NCBI RefSeq assembly: GCF_022227845.1
Contig: NZ_JAJNQN010000022.1
Location: 1-64,000 of the forward strand
From: Ectothiorhodospira lacustris
GTDB taxonomy: Bacteria > Pseudomonadota > Gammaproteobacteria > Ectothiorhodospirales > Ectothiorhodospiraceae
DNA: 64,000 bases
Direction: 5' to 3'
The notes below the pieces were generated by a model, which was given only the letters and a program-made list of their open reading frames with translations, did no database searches and was not told the DNA's origin. This document shows positions 42,601-51,087 of this stretch, one piece after another. The position numbers and the translations under genes were made by a program. Numbering within the stretch: the first letter of the stretch is position 1; each line of letters starts with the position of its first letter.

Positions 42601-44194
42601 ACTGCTGCAGAAAGTAATGGCTGAGGGGACGGGCGCTTGACGACAACATCGCCGGGGGCGTGTCGTTGCCCATGGCCCCGATGGGGTCCCGCCCCGATTC
42701 CGCCATGGGCTTGAGGAACACTCTCAGGCCTTCCAGGGTGTAGCCGAAGGCCCGCTGATACCGGCTCAAGGGGTGGGGCGGCGGTGCCCCGGGTGTGGAA
42801 GCCGGCGCGGGGGGCAGGTCCGCGGTCAGGGTCAGACAATGCTCTTGCAACCATTGTCCGTAGGGGCGCCCGGCCAGTTCCGAGAAGATCTGCGTTTCGG
42901 GAACGATGCCCCCGCGTTCCGGATCCACCACGAACAGCGCCCCGGGATTGAGCCGCCCCTTGCTCAGGATCCGGCTTGGCGGGATATCCAGCACCCCGGT
43001 TTCGCTGGCCATGATCAGGCGTCCGTCCCGGGTGAGGCTGTAACGGCAGGGCCGCAGGCCGTTGCGGTCCAGGACCGCTGCGATGCATTGGCCGTCGGTG
43101 GCCACCACCAGGGCCGGGCCGTCCCAGGGCTCCATCAGGGCGCTGTGGTATTCATAAAAGGCCCGGCGCTCTGCCGGCATTGCGGGATTCTTTTCCCAGG
43201 CCTCGGGAATCAGCATGCGTAGGGCATGGGGCAGGCTGCGTCCGGTCAGTGCCAGCAATTCCACCACATTGTCCAGTTGAGCGCTGTCGCTGAGGCCTTC
43301 TCCGGTCAGGGGTTTGACCTTGTCCATGTCCTTGCCCAGGTGAGGCGACGCCAACGTCGCTTCCCGGGCCTGCAACCAGTTCTGGTTGCCGCGCAGGGTA
43401 TTGATCTCACCGTTATGGACCAGATAGCGATAGGGATGGGCCAAGTCCCAGGCCCCCAGTGTATTGGTGGAAAAGCGTGCATGCACCAACACCAGTGAAG
43501 ACGTGACCCGAGGATCCGAAAGATCCGGGAAGTAGCTTCGGAACTGTCCGCAGGTGAGCAGGCCCTTGTAAACCACGGTGGTTCGCGACAGGGAGCAGAT
43601 GTAAAAGGTCTCGTGCCCCGCGCCCACCAGATTTCGATGAAGCACTTCGTTTTCGATGGTGCGGCGCAGGACATACAGACGCACATCGAGGACTTTCGGC
43701 CCCACCGGCTGACTCGACCGGATGAAGAACTGCCAGGTGAGCGGTTCACTGTCCAGCGCGGTCCGGCCCAGCCCCTGGTTGTGGGTGGGCACCTGCCGCC
43801 AGCCGATCAGATCGAATCCCTCGGCCTGGCAGCGCCGGGCGATCAGTGCCCGGATGGCCGTCCGGCGATCCTCATCCCGGGGCATGAAGGCCTGTGCCAC
43901 CCCATAGTCATCGTATCCACCCAGTTCCGGCACCAGGGCCGACAAAAAGGCATGGGGTTTCTGCAGCAGCATGCCGGCCCCGTCGCCGGTATTTTCCTCC
44001 GCGCCACGGGCCCCCCGGTGATCCAGGTTTTCCAGGCATTCGAAGCCATCTTCGATGAGCCCGTGGCTCCGGTGCCCATCCAGATGGGCCAACACACCCA
44101 CCCCACAGGCTGAATGCTGGTGAGCCCGCAGCCAGTGGGGGCTATCGGGTGGGTGGGTTACTGCGTCGTCAGGCGGATTCGGGAAGGTAGTCAT
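39656..44194 (-). CDS. gltB: Glutamate synthase large subunit GltB
   Basis: 1,512 residues from ATG 44194 (GGAG upstream). A propeptide of 29 residues precedes Cys30 (ACGVGVLAHLDG), the nucleophile that frees ammonia from glutamine. Then the central FMN domain (GEGGEQPERFNTERECSMKQVASGRFGV, PPPHHDIYSIEDLQQL), the 3Fe-4S Cys group (CHCNTCSVGVATQ) and the C-terminal beta-helix (GGGIISVRTPR-like). Product: glutamate from glutamine and 2-oxoglutarate. Confidence 0.96.
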   Translation of the reverse strand: MTTFPNPPDDAVTHPPDSPHWLRAHQHSACGVGVLAHLDGHRSHGLIEDGFECLENLDHRGARGAEENTGDGAGMLLQKPHAFLSALVPELGGYDDYGVAQAFMPRDEDRRTAIRALIARRCQAEGFDLIGWRQVPTHNQGLGRTALDSEPLTWQFFIRSSQPVGPKVLDVRLYVLRRTIENEVLHRNLVGAGHETFYICSLSRTTVVYKGLLTCGQFRSYFPDLSDPRVTSSLVLVHARFSTNTLGAWDLAHPYRYLVHNGEINTLRGNQNWLQAREATLASPHLGKDMDKVKPLTGEGLSDSAQLDNVVELLALTGRSLPHALRMLIPEAWEKNPAMPAERRAFYEYHSALMEPWDGPALVVATDGQCIAAVLDRNGLRPCRYSLTRDGRLIMASETGVLDIPPSRILSKGRLNPGALFVVDPERGGIVPETQIFSELAGRPYGQWLQEHCLTLTADLPPAPASTPGAPPPHPLSRYQRAFGYTLEGLRVFLKPMAESGRDPIGAMGNDTPPAMLSSSARPLSHYFLQQFAQVSNPPLDYIREALVTSLGAYIGPRANLLEEGPDHCRQLYLSSPILNSAQAHAMRQILREDLRPRSIDITYPRGLPLRTAIRRLHQTAEQTIKKGAGILLLSDTDLGPERVAIPALLAVSSLHHHLIRTGLRMQTAIVLEAGQPCAVHDVCVLIGYGADAIHPWLAYQSIRALIAEGMIEAEADAALARYRQALEGGLLKVMSKMGISTLQAYKGAQIFESLGLDHELIDTCFTGTTAHLPGVGLADIEQDVLSAHGRAFGPPIAGEPALEPGGHLYWRRDGERHHWNPYSIGKLQQAARNNDVAAYRDFARQANEQPGGLMNLRGLLEFCRDEADAIPLETVEPAESIMRRFSTGSMSFGALSQEAHEALAIAMNRIGGKSGTGEGGEQPERFNTERECSMKQVASGRFGVSAHYLAQARQIEIKMAQGAKPGEGGELPGGKVDEAIARVRLTVPGVGLISPPPHHDIYSIEDLQQLIHDLKCANPAAQIHVKLVAKANVGTIAAGVAKARADAVLISGDSGGTGAALKTSIKHAGTPWELGLADTQRVLMANGLRSRITVRADGGFLTGRDVMIAALLGAEEYGFGTAPLVTLGCVMLRKCHCNTCSVGVATQDPQLRARFQGRPEHIVNYLRFVAEEMRDIMAALGFRTLDALIGRVDCLQARHVDHPRQIKPDVSVLLRRVCSQGSPRKVREQDHGLDRKIDHQVIAQADAALTSGEPVSVSIHLRNRDRTFGTLLSYEVTRRYGRDGLPPGTIQVHCTGTAGQSFGAFVCRGIALHLEGDANDYVGKGLSGGIISVRTPRDAPYVAADNTLIGNVALFGATAGEAYFNGRGAERFCVRNSGVLSVVEGVGDHGCEYMTGGVAVILGPIGRNFAAGMSGGEAYLLDEEGHVKDLIHAEGLRVDPVTDLRDQALLQRLLENHVACTGSEKAAQVLAQWPKILGMFVKVVPEAYADVVADHLSQGQDIRTQTPAPIA

Positions 44195-44295
44195 GGGAAT
44201 GCTCCTGCCTGAGTATAGTGGAGCCCACTTTGACAAGGCGGAGAGGTCCCTTTCAATAGGAGGGTGATTTACATCCGGTACTTGATGGCACCGAA

Positions 44296-44400
44296 TCAGC
44301 CCATTCCGTTATAGGTTTCGTGCCCGGGTGTCCGGGCAAAGGCCACCATGCGATCCCCAACGATATCGTAGCTCTTGTCCCGGGTTCCCAGGTTGAACAT
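44296..44400 (-). CDS. 34-codon ORF coupled to jetD
   Basis: The jetD stop overlaps an ATG (TAATG), opening MFNLGTRDKSYDIVGDRMV and ending at 44296 after ETYNGMG. It is not recognised. It may be a small accessory protein, a remnant of a longer gene, or chance. The rest of 44195-44399 holds the gltB upstream region. Confidence 0.3.
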   Translation of the reverse strand: MFNLGTRDKSYDIVGDRMVAFARTPGHETYNGMG

Positions 44401-45653
44401 TACACTTCTTTGAGAGAGGGCTCACGAGCGCCGACTATCGGTTGCCTCTGTGGTTGGAGCACCTGCGACGGGGTGCTGATCACTTTGAGCAATTCTCCGT
44501 AGCCGATGCGCTCCTGTTCCAGCCGGATGCACTCTCCCAGCCGGTTCTCCCGCAGATCTTCGAACAGGGATTGCTCCGGTGGTGTCAGTCGGGTGAGGGT
44601 GCCGGTGAAACGTTGCTGCGGATGCTCTTGCCCCCACAGGTCGCGGTGGGCCGCAAGGGTCGCCCGATCCATGAGCAGGGAACGGGTCTGGGGCAGGCGG
44701 GCGCGAAGCCGGTCCAGGATGGCAAAACCATGGGTGTCGATGTCGCCCCAGTAGTGGATCTCCACCTGTCGCAGCCAGGGGATGTCCGCCAGTCTTTCCA
44801 GACCATAACCCAGGCCGAAGATCACCAGGCTACCGGGGGTGTCGGGAAAGGCCAGGCCGTTGATCTCGTTCTCGGTGATGAATACCCGCGCCACGGCGGG
44901 TGCCAGGGTTGCAAACTGCGTCGGCGGAACCGACAGGTCCGACAGCCCGTGCAGCGACAGGGCCGGGTCCAGCATCCGGAAACGGATCAGGGGCGGCTTG
45001 GGCGTCAACCCGTAACGCAGCTCGAAGCCCCGTCCGCCGCTGTGCCGCGCGTCCACTGCATCGGGAGGCAGCACGGCATCCAGCAGTTCCGACAGCAGCT
45101 TGCGGCGACTTTCCACAAACTTGGTATCCACCCCCGGCAGATCCATCTGCCGTAGATAGATACCAGGCCTGGGGTGCGCCTGGAACCAGGCCAGCACCGC
45201 CAGGATCCGGGGCCAGTCACCGGCCTGTTCCAGTGGTGTGAGGGGGTGTCGGATCAGCCAGTCCCGCAGTGCCGGGAAGCGCACCAGGGTTTCCTCGGCC
45301 AGCGCATGGAAGTTTTGTGCCTCCCGGGTCTTTCCCAGCCACTGCAGGGCGTCGGCCTCGCTGGGCACCGCCACCCCGGCGGGCAGGTCATTGGCGCCGT
45401 GGACACGGTGATTCACCCGCTCCCAGCGGATCTCGTATCCGTGCCCCCGCTGCTCCCGGCTACTGGCGCGAAGGGTTCGCGCCCAGTGCCCCACCGCGGC
45501 AAAGTCTTCCGCCAGCTCCCGGGACCCGGGACGGCGCAGGCGCAAGGGGAGGGGGAAAAGGGCCTCTCCCGTCAGGGTGGCGGCCAGTATCTGACCGCTG
45601 TCCCAGCGTTTTTGTAGCTGGGCACGCAGTTCGGCGGGGGTGGTCCAGCTCAT
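44400..45653 (-). CDS. jetD: Wadjet nuclease subunit JetD
   Basis: 417 residues: an N-terminal DUF3322 domain (about 1-185) and a C-terminal DUF2220/TOPRIM domain. Acidic residues of the nuclease centre are visible: Glu261 and Glu263 in FITENEIN, and Asp304 and Asp306 in YWGDIDTHGF. In Wadjet, JetD cuts closed circular plasmid DNA that the JetABC motor has extruded. The start overlaps the jetC stop (ATGA). Confidence 0.94.
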   Translation of the reverse strand: MSWTTPAELRAQLQKRWDSGQILAATLTGEALFPLPLRLRRPGSRELAEDFAAVGHWARTLRASSREQRGHGYEIRWERVNHRVHGANDLPAGVAVPSEADALQWLGKTREAQNFHALAEETLVRFPALRDWLIRHPLTPLEQAGDWPRILAVLAWFQAHPRPGIYLRQMDLPGVDTKFVESRRKLLSELLDAVLPPDAVDARHSGGRGFELRYGLTPKPPLIRFRMLDPALSLHGLSDLSVPPTQFATLAPAVARVFITENEINGLAFPDTPGSLVIFGLGYGLERLADIPWLRQVEIHYWGDIDTHGFAILDRLRARLPQTRSLLMDRATLAAHRDLWGQEHPQQRFTGTLTRLTPPEQSLFEDLRENRLGECIRLEQERIGYGELLKVISTPSQVLQPQRQPIVGAREPSLKEV

Positions 45654-48600
45654 GCCTGCCGGGCCGCCTTCTCGGCCTGGTACTGCTCAATGGTGAGATT
45701 TCGCACCATGGATTCCCGGCCCTCCACGCTATGGACAAAGCCCACGCTGGCCACGAAGGGTTCGATGATGTGGATCTTCTGCAACGGTGTGACGATCAGC
45801 AGTTGCAGGTGCAGGCGCCGGAACAGGTCCAGGCCGTAGCGGGCCGAGTCGTCGGAGCCCCGACCGAAGGCCTCGTCGATGACCACGAAGCGGAACGAGC
45901 GGGAGCGGGTTTCGCCCCATTCCAGACCGAACTGGTAGGCCAGGCTGGCGGCCAGCACCGTGTAGGCCAGTTTTTCCTTCTGGCCGCCGGACTTGCCGCC
46001 GGAGTCGGTGTAATGCTCGTGTTCCCGGTCGTCTTCCCGCCAGCGCTCCGAGGCGGAAAACACAAACCAGTTGCGCACGTCAGTGACCTTGCGGGTCCAG
46101 CGCCGGTCCAGGTCGGTGGTGCCTTCCCGGCCACGGAAACGCTCGATGATGGCCTTGACCTGCAGGAACTTGGCCTCGGAATACTGTTCATCCTGGGAAC
46201 CGGTCACCGCCCCTTCGGTGCAGGCCCGCAGGTTTTGCTGGAATTCCCGGATTTCCGGGTCCGCGGCGGTCTCCGCCAACAGGGTGATGTAACGGTTGGG
46301 GTTGTAGTCGATCTCCCGCAGGGAGCGGTTGATGCTTTCGATGCGCTCGGTGATGGTCTGCCGCTGCCCGTGCAGTCGGCTCTGGAACGCCGCCACCTCG
46401 TTGATGGCATTTTCCTGCAGCAATTGCCGGAAACGGGCCTCGAAACGGGGCAGGTCATCGGACTTGAGGGCTTCGAGCATGGCCCGGTATTCCCCCATCG
46501 CCTCGATGCTCACGTCCACCTCCCGACTGTCCAGGGGCCAGGCGTTCTGATAGCCGCGCATGGCGTCGATGATGCGGTCCCTCAGACCGGCGGCACTCCT
46601 GTCGGCGTTGTCGATGTGCCGGGTCAGCCATTCCCGCATCTCCCGCTCCCGGTTGTCGCAGGATTCCACGCTCAGGGTATGCTCGCCCAGGGCCTCGTCC
46701 CTCATCGTCTCCAGACGGGGGAAGTAGGCGTCCCGGGCCTCCCGGGGGGTGGCATCGAGCAGGGTGGCACACTCGTCCCGCTGAGCCTGGGCCTGCTCCT
46801 GCCTGAGTTGTGCCTGGCTGCACTCCCGCTGGGCCTCACCCAGGGCCTTGTCGGTGTCCTCCATGACCTGTTCCAGTTCACGCAACTGGGTCTCCAGGGC
46901 GCGCAGCATGTCCGACTCCCGGGCGAGCTGTGCATACTCCGCCTCCAGGGCCGCCATCTCCGTGGACAGGGGGCGCCAGTCGATGTCGTGGAAGTTCCGG
47001 TAATGGGACAGTGCGACGATCAGGTCCCGCCGGGCCTCTGAGGCCTTGCGTGCCTGTTCCCAGCCGCCGATCCGGTCACCCAGTGCCTGCATCTGCCGGG
47101 CCAGGGTCTGGGCCTGTGCCTCCAGGGCGGCGATCTTGGCCTCGTTGCTCCAGCCCAGGATGAAGCGGGTGCGGTCATCCAGACGGTGACGATCATCCTT
47201 TTCATGACGCTCGCCCCCGGCCTTGATCTGCCCGGCCCGGGTGATGGCCCTTTGCTCGCGGCGAAACTGATCCATGCCGACGCAGCAGGCATAGTCGAAG
47301 CGCCGGGCCAGTTCCTGTTCCAGCCAGCCGTAGAAGACCGAGTCGGGGCGGATGGAGAGCTTGCGCACCAGGGAATCCGGATGCAGATCCTGGGGCTGGC
47401 TCCGGCGCGTCTCCCGTACCCGGAAGTACACCAGGCGCCCCCGCAGATGGGTGCGATCCACCCACTCGGCCACCCGGGCATAGTGGGCGTCGGGCACCAG
47501 CAGGGAGAGGCCGAAGTTGTGCAGGACCCGTTCGATGGCCCCTTCCCAGTCGGTTTCCTGTTCATGCACCTGCAACAGCTCGCCCACGAAGGGCAGGTCG
47601 TCCACCGGCAGATCCAGGGACTGACAGAGGGCGTCGCGGATGCCCAGCATGGCGGCGGGGATGTTGGAGCGACGTTGGCGCAGGGACGTCAGCTCGCTTT
47701 CCAGTTCCTGGTGGTGTGTCCGCTGCTGGTGCAACGCCACTCCCGCCTCGGTGATCCGGTTCTGCAGGTCATCCCGCTCTCGCTGAGCGTCTTCCTGGGC
47801 CTGGGTCAGGGTCTGGAAATTGTCCTGAAAGACCGCCAGGTCGGCGGCATCGGGCAGTGCCAGTTGCTGGGCCAGATCCCGGTACCGCTCCGCCCGGTGC
47901 CGCCGCTGGTCGCGGATCTCGCGCTTTTGTTCCAGCTCGACCTTGATGCGCTCCAGCCGATCGCCCCCATTCTCGGCAATGGCCTGCTTGAGTTCATCGC
48001 GCCGGGCCCGCTGTTCCCGCTGCTGGCGATGGAGCTGCTCGATGCGATGCTCCAGACGGGCCAGATCCTTGTGCAGATGGTCCAGTCTCCGGTCCAGCAG
48101 CCCGGCCTTGAGCGAGGCAAACCAGGGCCTGAGTGCCTCCCGGCAGGCGCGCAGGGCTTCGGCCTCCCGGCAGCGTTCGGCATAGGTGTCGGCGCGGGCC
48201 ACCAGCGGTTCCAGATGGGCGACCTGGGCCTTGGCCTTGAGTACCGCTTCATGGGCCCGGTTGAGGTCGTCGAAATGGGTGATCAGGGCCTGAATGCGAT
48301 CCTCCACCGGGAAGGCTTCGAGCATGTGACTGCGCACGAATTCGGTGAGGTTGCCCACGGATTTCATGGATACGGTCTGGTTGAACAGTTCCAGGGCCTG
48401 GTCGTTCTCGATGCCGAAGCGTCGCCGGAAGGCACCGCTGTAGGGCGGGAAGCTGTCGAACAGTTCCACCCCGGGGGTATCCCTCAGGCGCTTGCGCAGC
48501 CGGGTAAGGTCGCTGCCGAAGTCGGCAAAGTGGTCCGTAATGCGCAGGGCGCCGTCGGCCACCACGAAGAACCGGGCCGGTTGCCCCTGTTGATCCTTGA

Positions 48601-49015
48601 TCCAGAACACCTGGGCCAGGGTGACATGCTGATCGAAACCTTCATTGTAAAAATGCCCCAGGATCACGGAATAACTGTTGTGATCCCGCAGGCCCACGGC
48701 ACGGCTGATCAGACCCGTGTCGCTGCGCTCTGACTTGTAATACCCCAGTACATAGGAACGCAGGCTGCGTTCCTTGGCCTCGGCGCCGGCCGCCTTGTTG
48801 TAGGTGATGCGCTGGGCCGGTACCAGCAGGGTGGTGATGGCGTCCACCAGGGTGGACTTGCCCGAGCCGATATCCCCGGTGAGCAGGGCATTGTCACCCT
48901 CCGGGCGCAGGGACCAGACCCGGTTGTGGAAGGTGCCCCAGTTGTAGACTTCAAGATGCTGAAGGCGAAAACCAGTGTGTTCGTCGGATGCGGCAAACTC
49001 CAGTTCAAGTGCCAT
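45650..49015 (-). CDS. jetC: Wadjet SMC-like ATPase JetC
   Basis: 1,121 residues from ATG 49015 (GGGGAGG six bases upstream); an ATG at 49033 lacks such a site. Walker A GDIGSGKST (47-55) near the N terminus; signature GGKSGGQKEKLAYTVL and Walker B FRFVVIDEAFGRGSDD near the C terminus, with long coiled coils between (about 255-430 and 640-860) around a hinge-like centre. MukB/MksB type. It extrudes DNA loops with JetA and JetB. Confidence 0.95.
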   Translation of the reverse strand: MALELEFAASDEHTGFRLQHLEVYNWGTFHNRVWSLRPEGDNALLTGDIGSGKSTLVDAITTLLVPAQRITYNKAAGAEAKERSLRSYVLGYYKSERSDTGLISRAVGLRDHNSYSVILGHFYNEGFDQHVTLAQVFWIKDQQGQPARFFVVADGALRITDHFADFGSDLTRLRKRLRDTPGVELFDSFPPYSGAFRRRFGIENDQALELFNQTVSMKSVGNLTEFVRSHMLEAFPVEDRIQALITHFDDLNRAHEAVLKAKAQVAHLEPLVARADTYAERCREAEALRACREALRPWFASLKAGLLDRRLDHLHKDLARLEHRIEQLHRQQREQRARRDELKQAIAENGGDRLERIKVELEQKREIRDQRRHRAERYRDLAQQLALPDAADLAVFQDNFQTLTQAQEDAQRERDDLQNRITEAGVALHQQRTHHQELESELTSLRQRRSNIPAAMLGIRDALCQSLDLPVDDLPFVGELLQVHEQETDWEGAIERVLHNFGLSLLVPDAHYARVAEWVDRTHLRGRLVYFRVRETRRSQPQDLHPDSLVRKLSIRPDSVFYGWLEQELARRFDYACCVGMDQFRREQRAITRAGQIKAGGERHEKDDRHRLDDRTRFILGWSNEAKIAALEAQAQTLARQMQALGDRIGGWEQARKASEARRDLIVALSHYRNFHDIDWRPLSTEMAALEAEYAQLARESDMLRALETQLRELEQVMEDTDKALGEAQRECSQAQLRQEQAQAQRDECATLLDATPREARDAYFPRLETMRDEALGEHTLSVESCDNREREMREWLTRHIDNADRSAAGLRDRIIDAMRGYQNAWPLDSREVDVSIEAMGEYRAMLEALKSDDLPRFEARFRQLLQENAINEVAAFQSRLHGQRQTITERIESINRSLREIDYNPNRYITLLAETAADPEIREFQQNLRACTEGAVTGSQDEQYSEAKFLQVKAIIERFRGREGTTDLDRRWTRKVTDVRNWFVFSASERWREDDREHEHYTDSGGKSGGQKEKLAYTVLAASLAYQFGLEWGETRSRSFRFVVIDEAFGRGSDDSARYGLDLFRRLHLQLLIVTPLQKIHIIEPFVASVGFVHSVEGRESMVRNLTIEQYQAEKAARQA

Positions 49016-49601
49016 CGTCGGCCTCCCCGGCATGGTTGCGGTACTCGGTCAGGCGCTGATCGAACTCCGCCAGCCACTGGGCGTCGATGAAGGTTTTGAT
49101 GATGCGGCGCACCTCGTATTGGTCCTCCTGGCCACGCAATCGGCGCAGGAACCCCAGTTCCACCACCTTGTTGATGTCGGTCTGGATGCGGTCCACCAGC
49201 CGGGCCTCGTTGGCCGTGGGGGGCAGGAAGACCCGTAGCATCTCCACCATCTGTTCCCGGGACAGGATCAGGCGCGGGTCACCACCGCCGGCATCGTGTT
49301 CCACCAGTTTCTTGCGCAGCAGGGCCAGCAGCAGACTCACCGGATAACTGAGCTGGCGGCGCTGCACCAGCCTGGGTAGTTCCGTTTCGTCGTCCTGGGT
49401 CGGGCGCTGCCGGAGACAGGCATGGCCTTCGGCGTCGTCCAGCATCAGTTCCAGGCCCAGCACGGCCACATGGTCGCGCACCCGGGCCTGGTGGTCCTGC
49501 AGTGCCTGCCAGTGGCGCGGCTGCTGATCTTTGTAGAGTACGCCCCTGAAGAGCGTGATGAGCATGGCGGAAAAGGTCGAGTCGGTTTCGATATCGGTCA
49601 T
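49005..49601 (-). CDS. jetB: Wadjet subunit JetB (DUF4194)
   Basis: 198 residues, MukE-like: ITLFRGVLYKDQQPRHWQALQDHQARVRDHVAVLGLELMLDDAEGHACLRQ, then LVQRRQLSYPVSLLLALLRKKLVEHDA. It overlaps jetA by one base (TGATG) and jetC by eleven. It links JetA dimers to the JetC motor. Confidence 0.94.
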   Translation of the reverse strand: MTDIETDSTFSAMLITLFRGVLYKDQQPRHWQALQDHQARVRDHVAVLGLELMLDDAEGHACLRQRPTQDDETELPRLVQRRQLSYPVSLLLALLRKKLVEHDAGGGDPRLILSREQMVEMLRVFLPPTANEARLVDRIQTDINKVVELGFLRRLRGQEDQYEVRRIIKTFIDAQWLAEFDQRLTEYRNHAGEADDGT

Positions 49602-51040
49602 CAGTGTGCGCGGGTGAAGATGATCTGCGGCAGGGTGGCGCGACGCAGGATACCCCGGGCATCCTGCCAGTGCACGGTCTGGGGATGGGCTTCATCGATC
49701 ACGCTGCGGTGATCCTCGGCGGCCAGGCTCAGGTAGGTCACCAGTTCCGCCAGGCCGTGTTCCAGGGGATGTTCGTCCAGCAGGGTCGCCAGGGTGATCT
49801 GGTCCCGTGTCTGCAGGGCCTGGCGGATACGACCCCGCAGCAGGGTCCGGTCCACCCAGGTCTGATCGAACAGGGCATCGGGGGTGGCATGGCTCTCTCC
49901 GGCTTCCAGCTGCTGCTGGCGGATATGGGGCCGGATCGGCGGACTGAACAGGGGGCGCTCCATGGGCAGTTCGATGCAGGGAGAGGGTTCGTCCAGGGAC
50001 AGCGTCAGCTCGGGCGGGTGCTCCCGCAGGGCCAGTGCGTGTTGTTCCAGTTCCCGGATCAGGGTCATGATGCGACGGTTTTCCAGCCAGGCCTGATCAT
50101 CCAGATAACGGCGCAGCTGCTCCGACAGACGGGCCACCATGCGCTGGGTATATTCACCAGCGGCGAGCCAGTCGTAGTGGATGCGCCGCAGCCTGGGGTC
50201 CGGCTCCAGTTCGGCCACCTCCACCAGCGCCAGTACCCGCTCCAGTTGCTCCGACAGTGCCTCCTGGCGTGCCGGTGACATGAGCAGATCCCAGAAGGCA
50301 CGAAAGCTACGCCCCTGGTCTGAATCGGTGATGCGGTCCTGTTCGCTGAACACTTCGTCCAGCACTTCTCCCTTGCCGCCTTCCCAGGTGGCCACCTTTT
50401 CCCGCACCTGTCGATCCAGGGCACGGAAGTTCTCCTCCACCTGACGAAAGTCCGCCAGCAGGCCCCGGGCCGTGCCCGCCATCTGCAGGAATCGCTCCCG
50501 CAACTGGGTCGGGTCCATCAGATTGATGTGACCGGCACGGATCTGCTTGATCTCCCGGTCGATGACATCCCTGCGCGCCTCCAGATCCCGGATACGGGCC
50601 TCGGGGTCGCTCTCCGCGCCCTGGAGGATCTGTTGCAGCAGGTCGAAAACCAGGGTCAGACGGGATTCCGCCCCGATGAAGTGAGGCTGCTCCAGACTTT
50701 TCAGCCATTGGATGGCCTGTTCCGTGGCCGGCGTCAGGTCGTAATGGGGCTCGTCGCCGTGTTCCGGGTAATAGCGCCGCAGCCAGCCCCGTTCATCGGC
50801 GGACCAGTCGGACAGGTAGGCGCGGGCGGCCCGGGGATAGGCATCCTCGCCCAGTTGACCGCGCAGGTGAAACAGGAAATCTTCCAACCGGTTTTCCAGG
50901 TCGGTGGCCGCCAGCACCCGGACATTGGGGGCGACGAAGCTGCCGTGGAGGAAGCTGATGATCATGGGGGCGTTGTCCGCCACCAGCAGCCGCCATGCCG
51001 GATGCATCCGACGCAGGTTTTGCAGGTCGTCGTGGTTCAT
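49601..51040 (-). CDS. jetA: Wadjet subunit JetA (DUF3375, kleisin)
   Basis: 479 residues from ATG 51040 (MNHDDLQNLRRMHPAWRLLVADNAPMIISFLHG), the normal DUF3375 N terminus. A GTG at 51091, fused to the preceding GTPase stop (GTGA), is in frame but has no proper ribosome site. Central coiled coil about 160-230, as in MukF/MksF. First Wadjet gene in the operon. Confidence 0.94.
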   Translation of the reverse strand: MNHDDLQNLRRMHPAWRLLVADNAPMIISFLHGSFVAPNVRVLAATDLENRLEDFLFHLRGQLGEDAYPRAARAYLSDWSADERGWLRRYYPEHGDEPHYDLTPATEQAIQWLKSLEQPHFIGAESRLTLVFDLLQQILQGAESDPEARIRDLEARRDVIDREIKQIRAGHINLMDPTQLRERFLQMAGTARGLLADFRQVEENFRALDRQVREKVATWEGGKGEVLDEVFSEQDRITDSDQGRSFRAFWDLLMSPARQEALSEQLERVLALVEVAELEPDPRLRRIHYDWLAAGEYTQRMVARLSEQLRRYLDDQAWLENRRIMTLIRELEQHALALREHPPELTLSLDEPSPCIELPMERPLFSPPIRPHIRQQQLEAGESHATPDALFDQTWVDRTLLRGRIRQALQTRDQITLATLLDEHPLEHGLAELVTYLSLAAEDHRSVIDEAHPQTVHWQDARGILRRATLPQIIFTRAH

Positions 51041-51087
51041 TCTGTTCGTATCCTGTTCCGGGGTGCCCAGTCCTTTTCTGGCGGATT

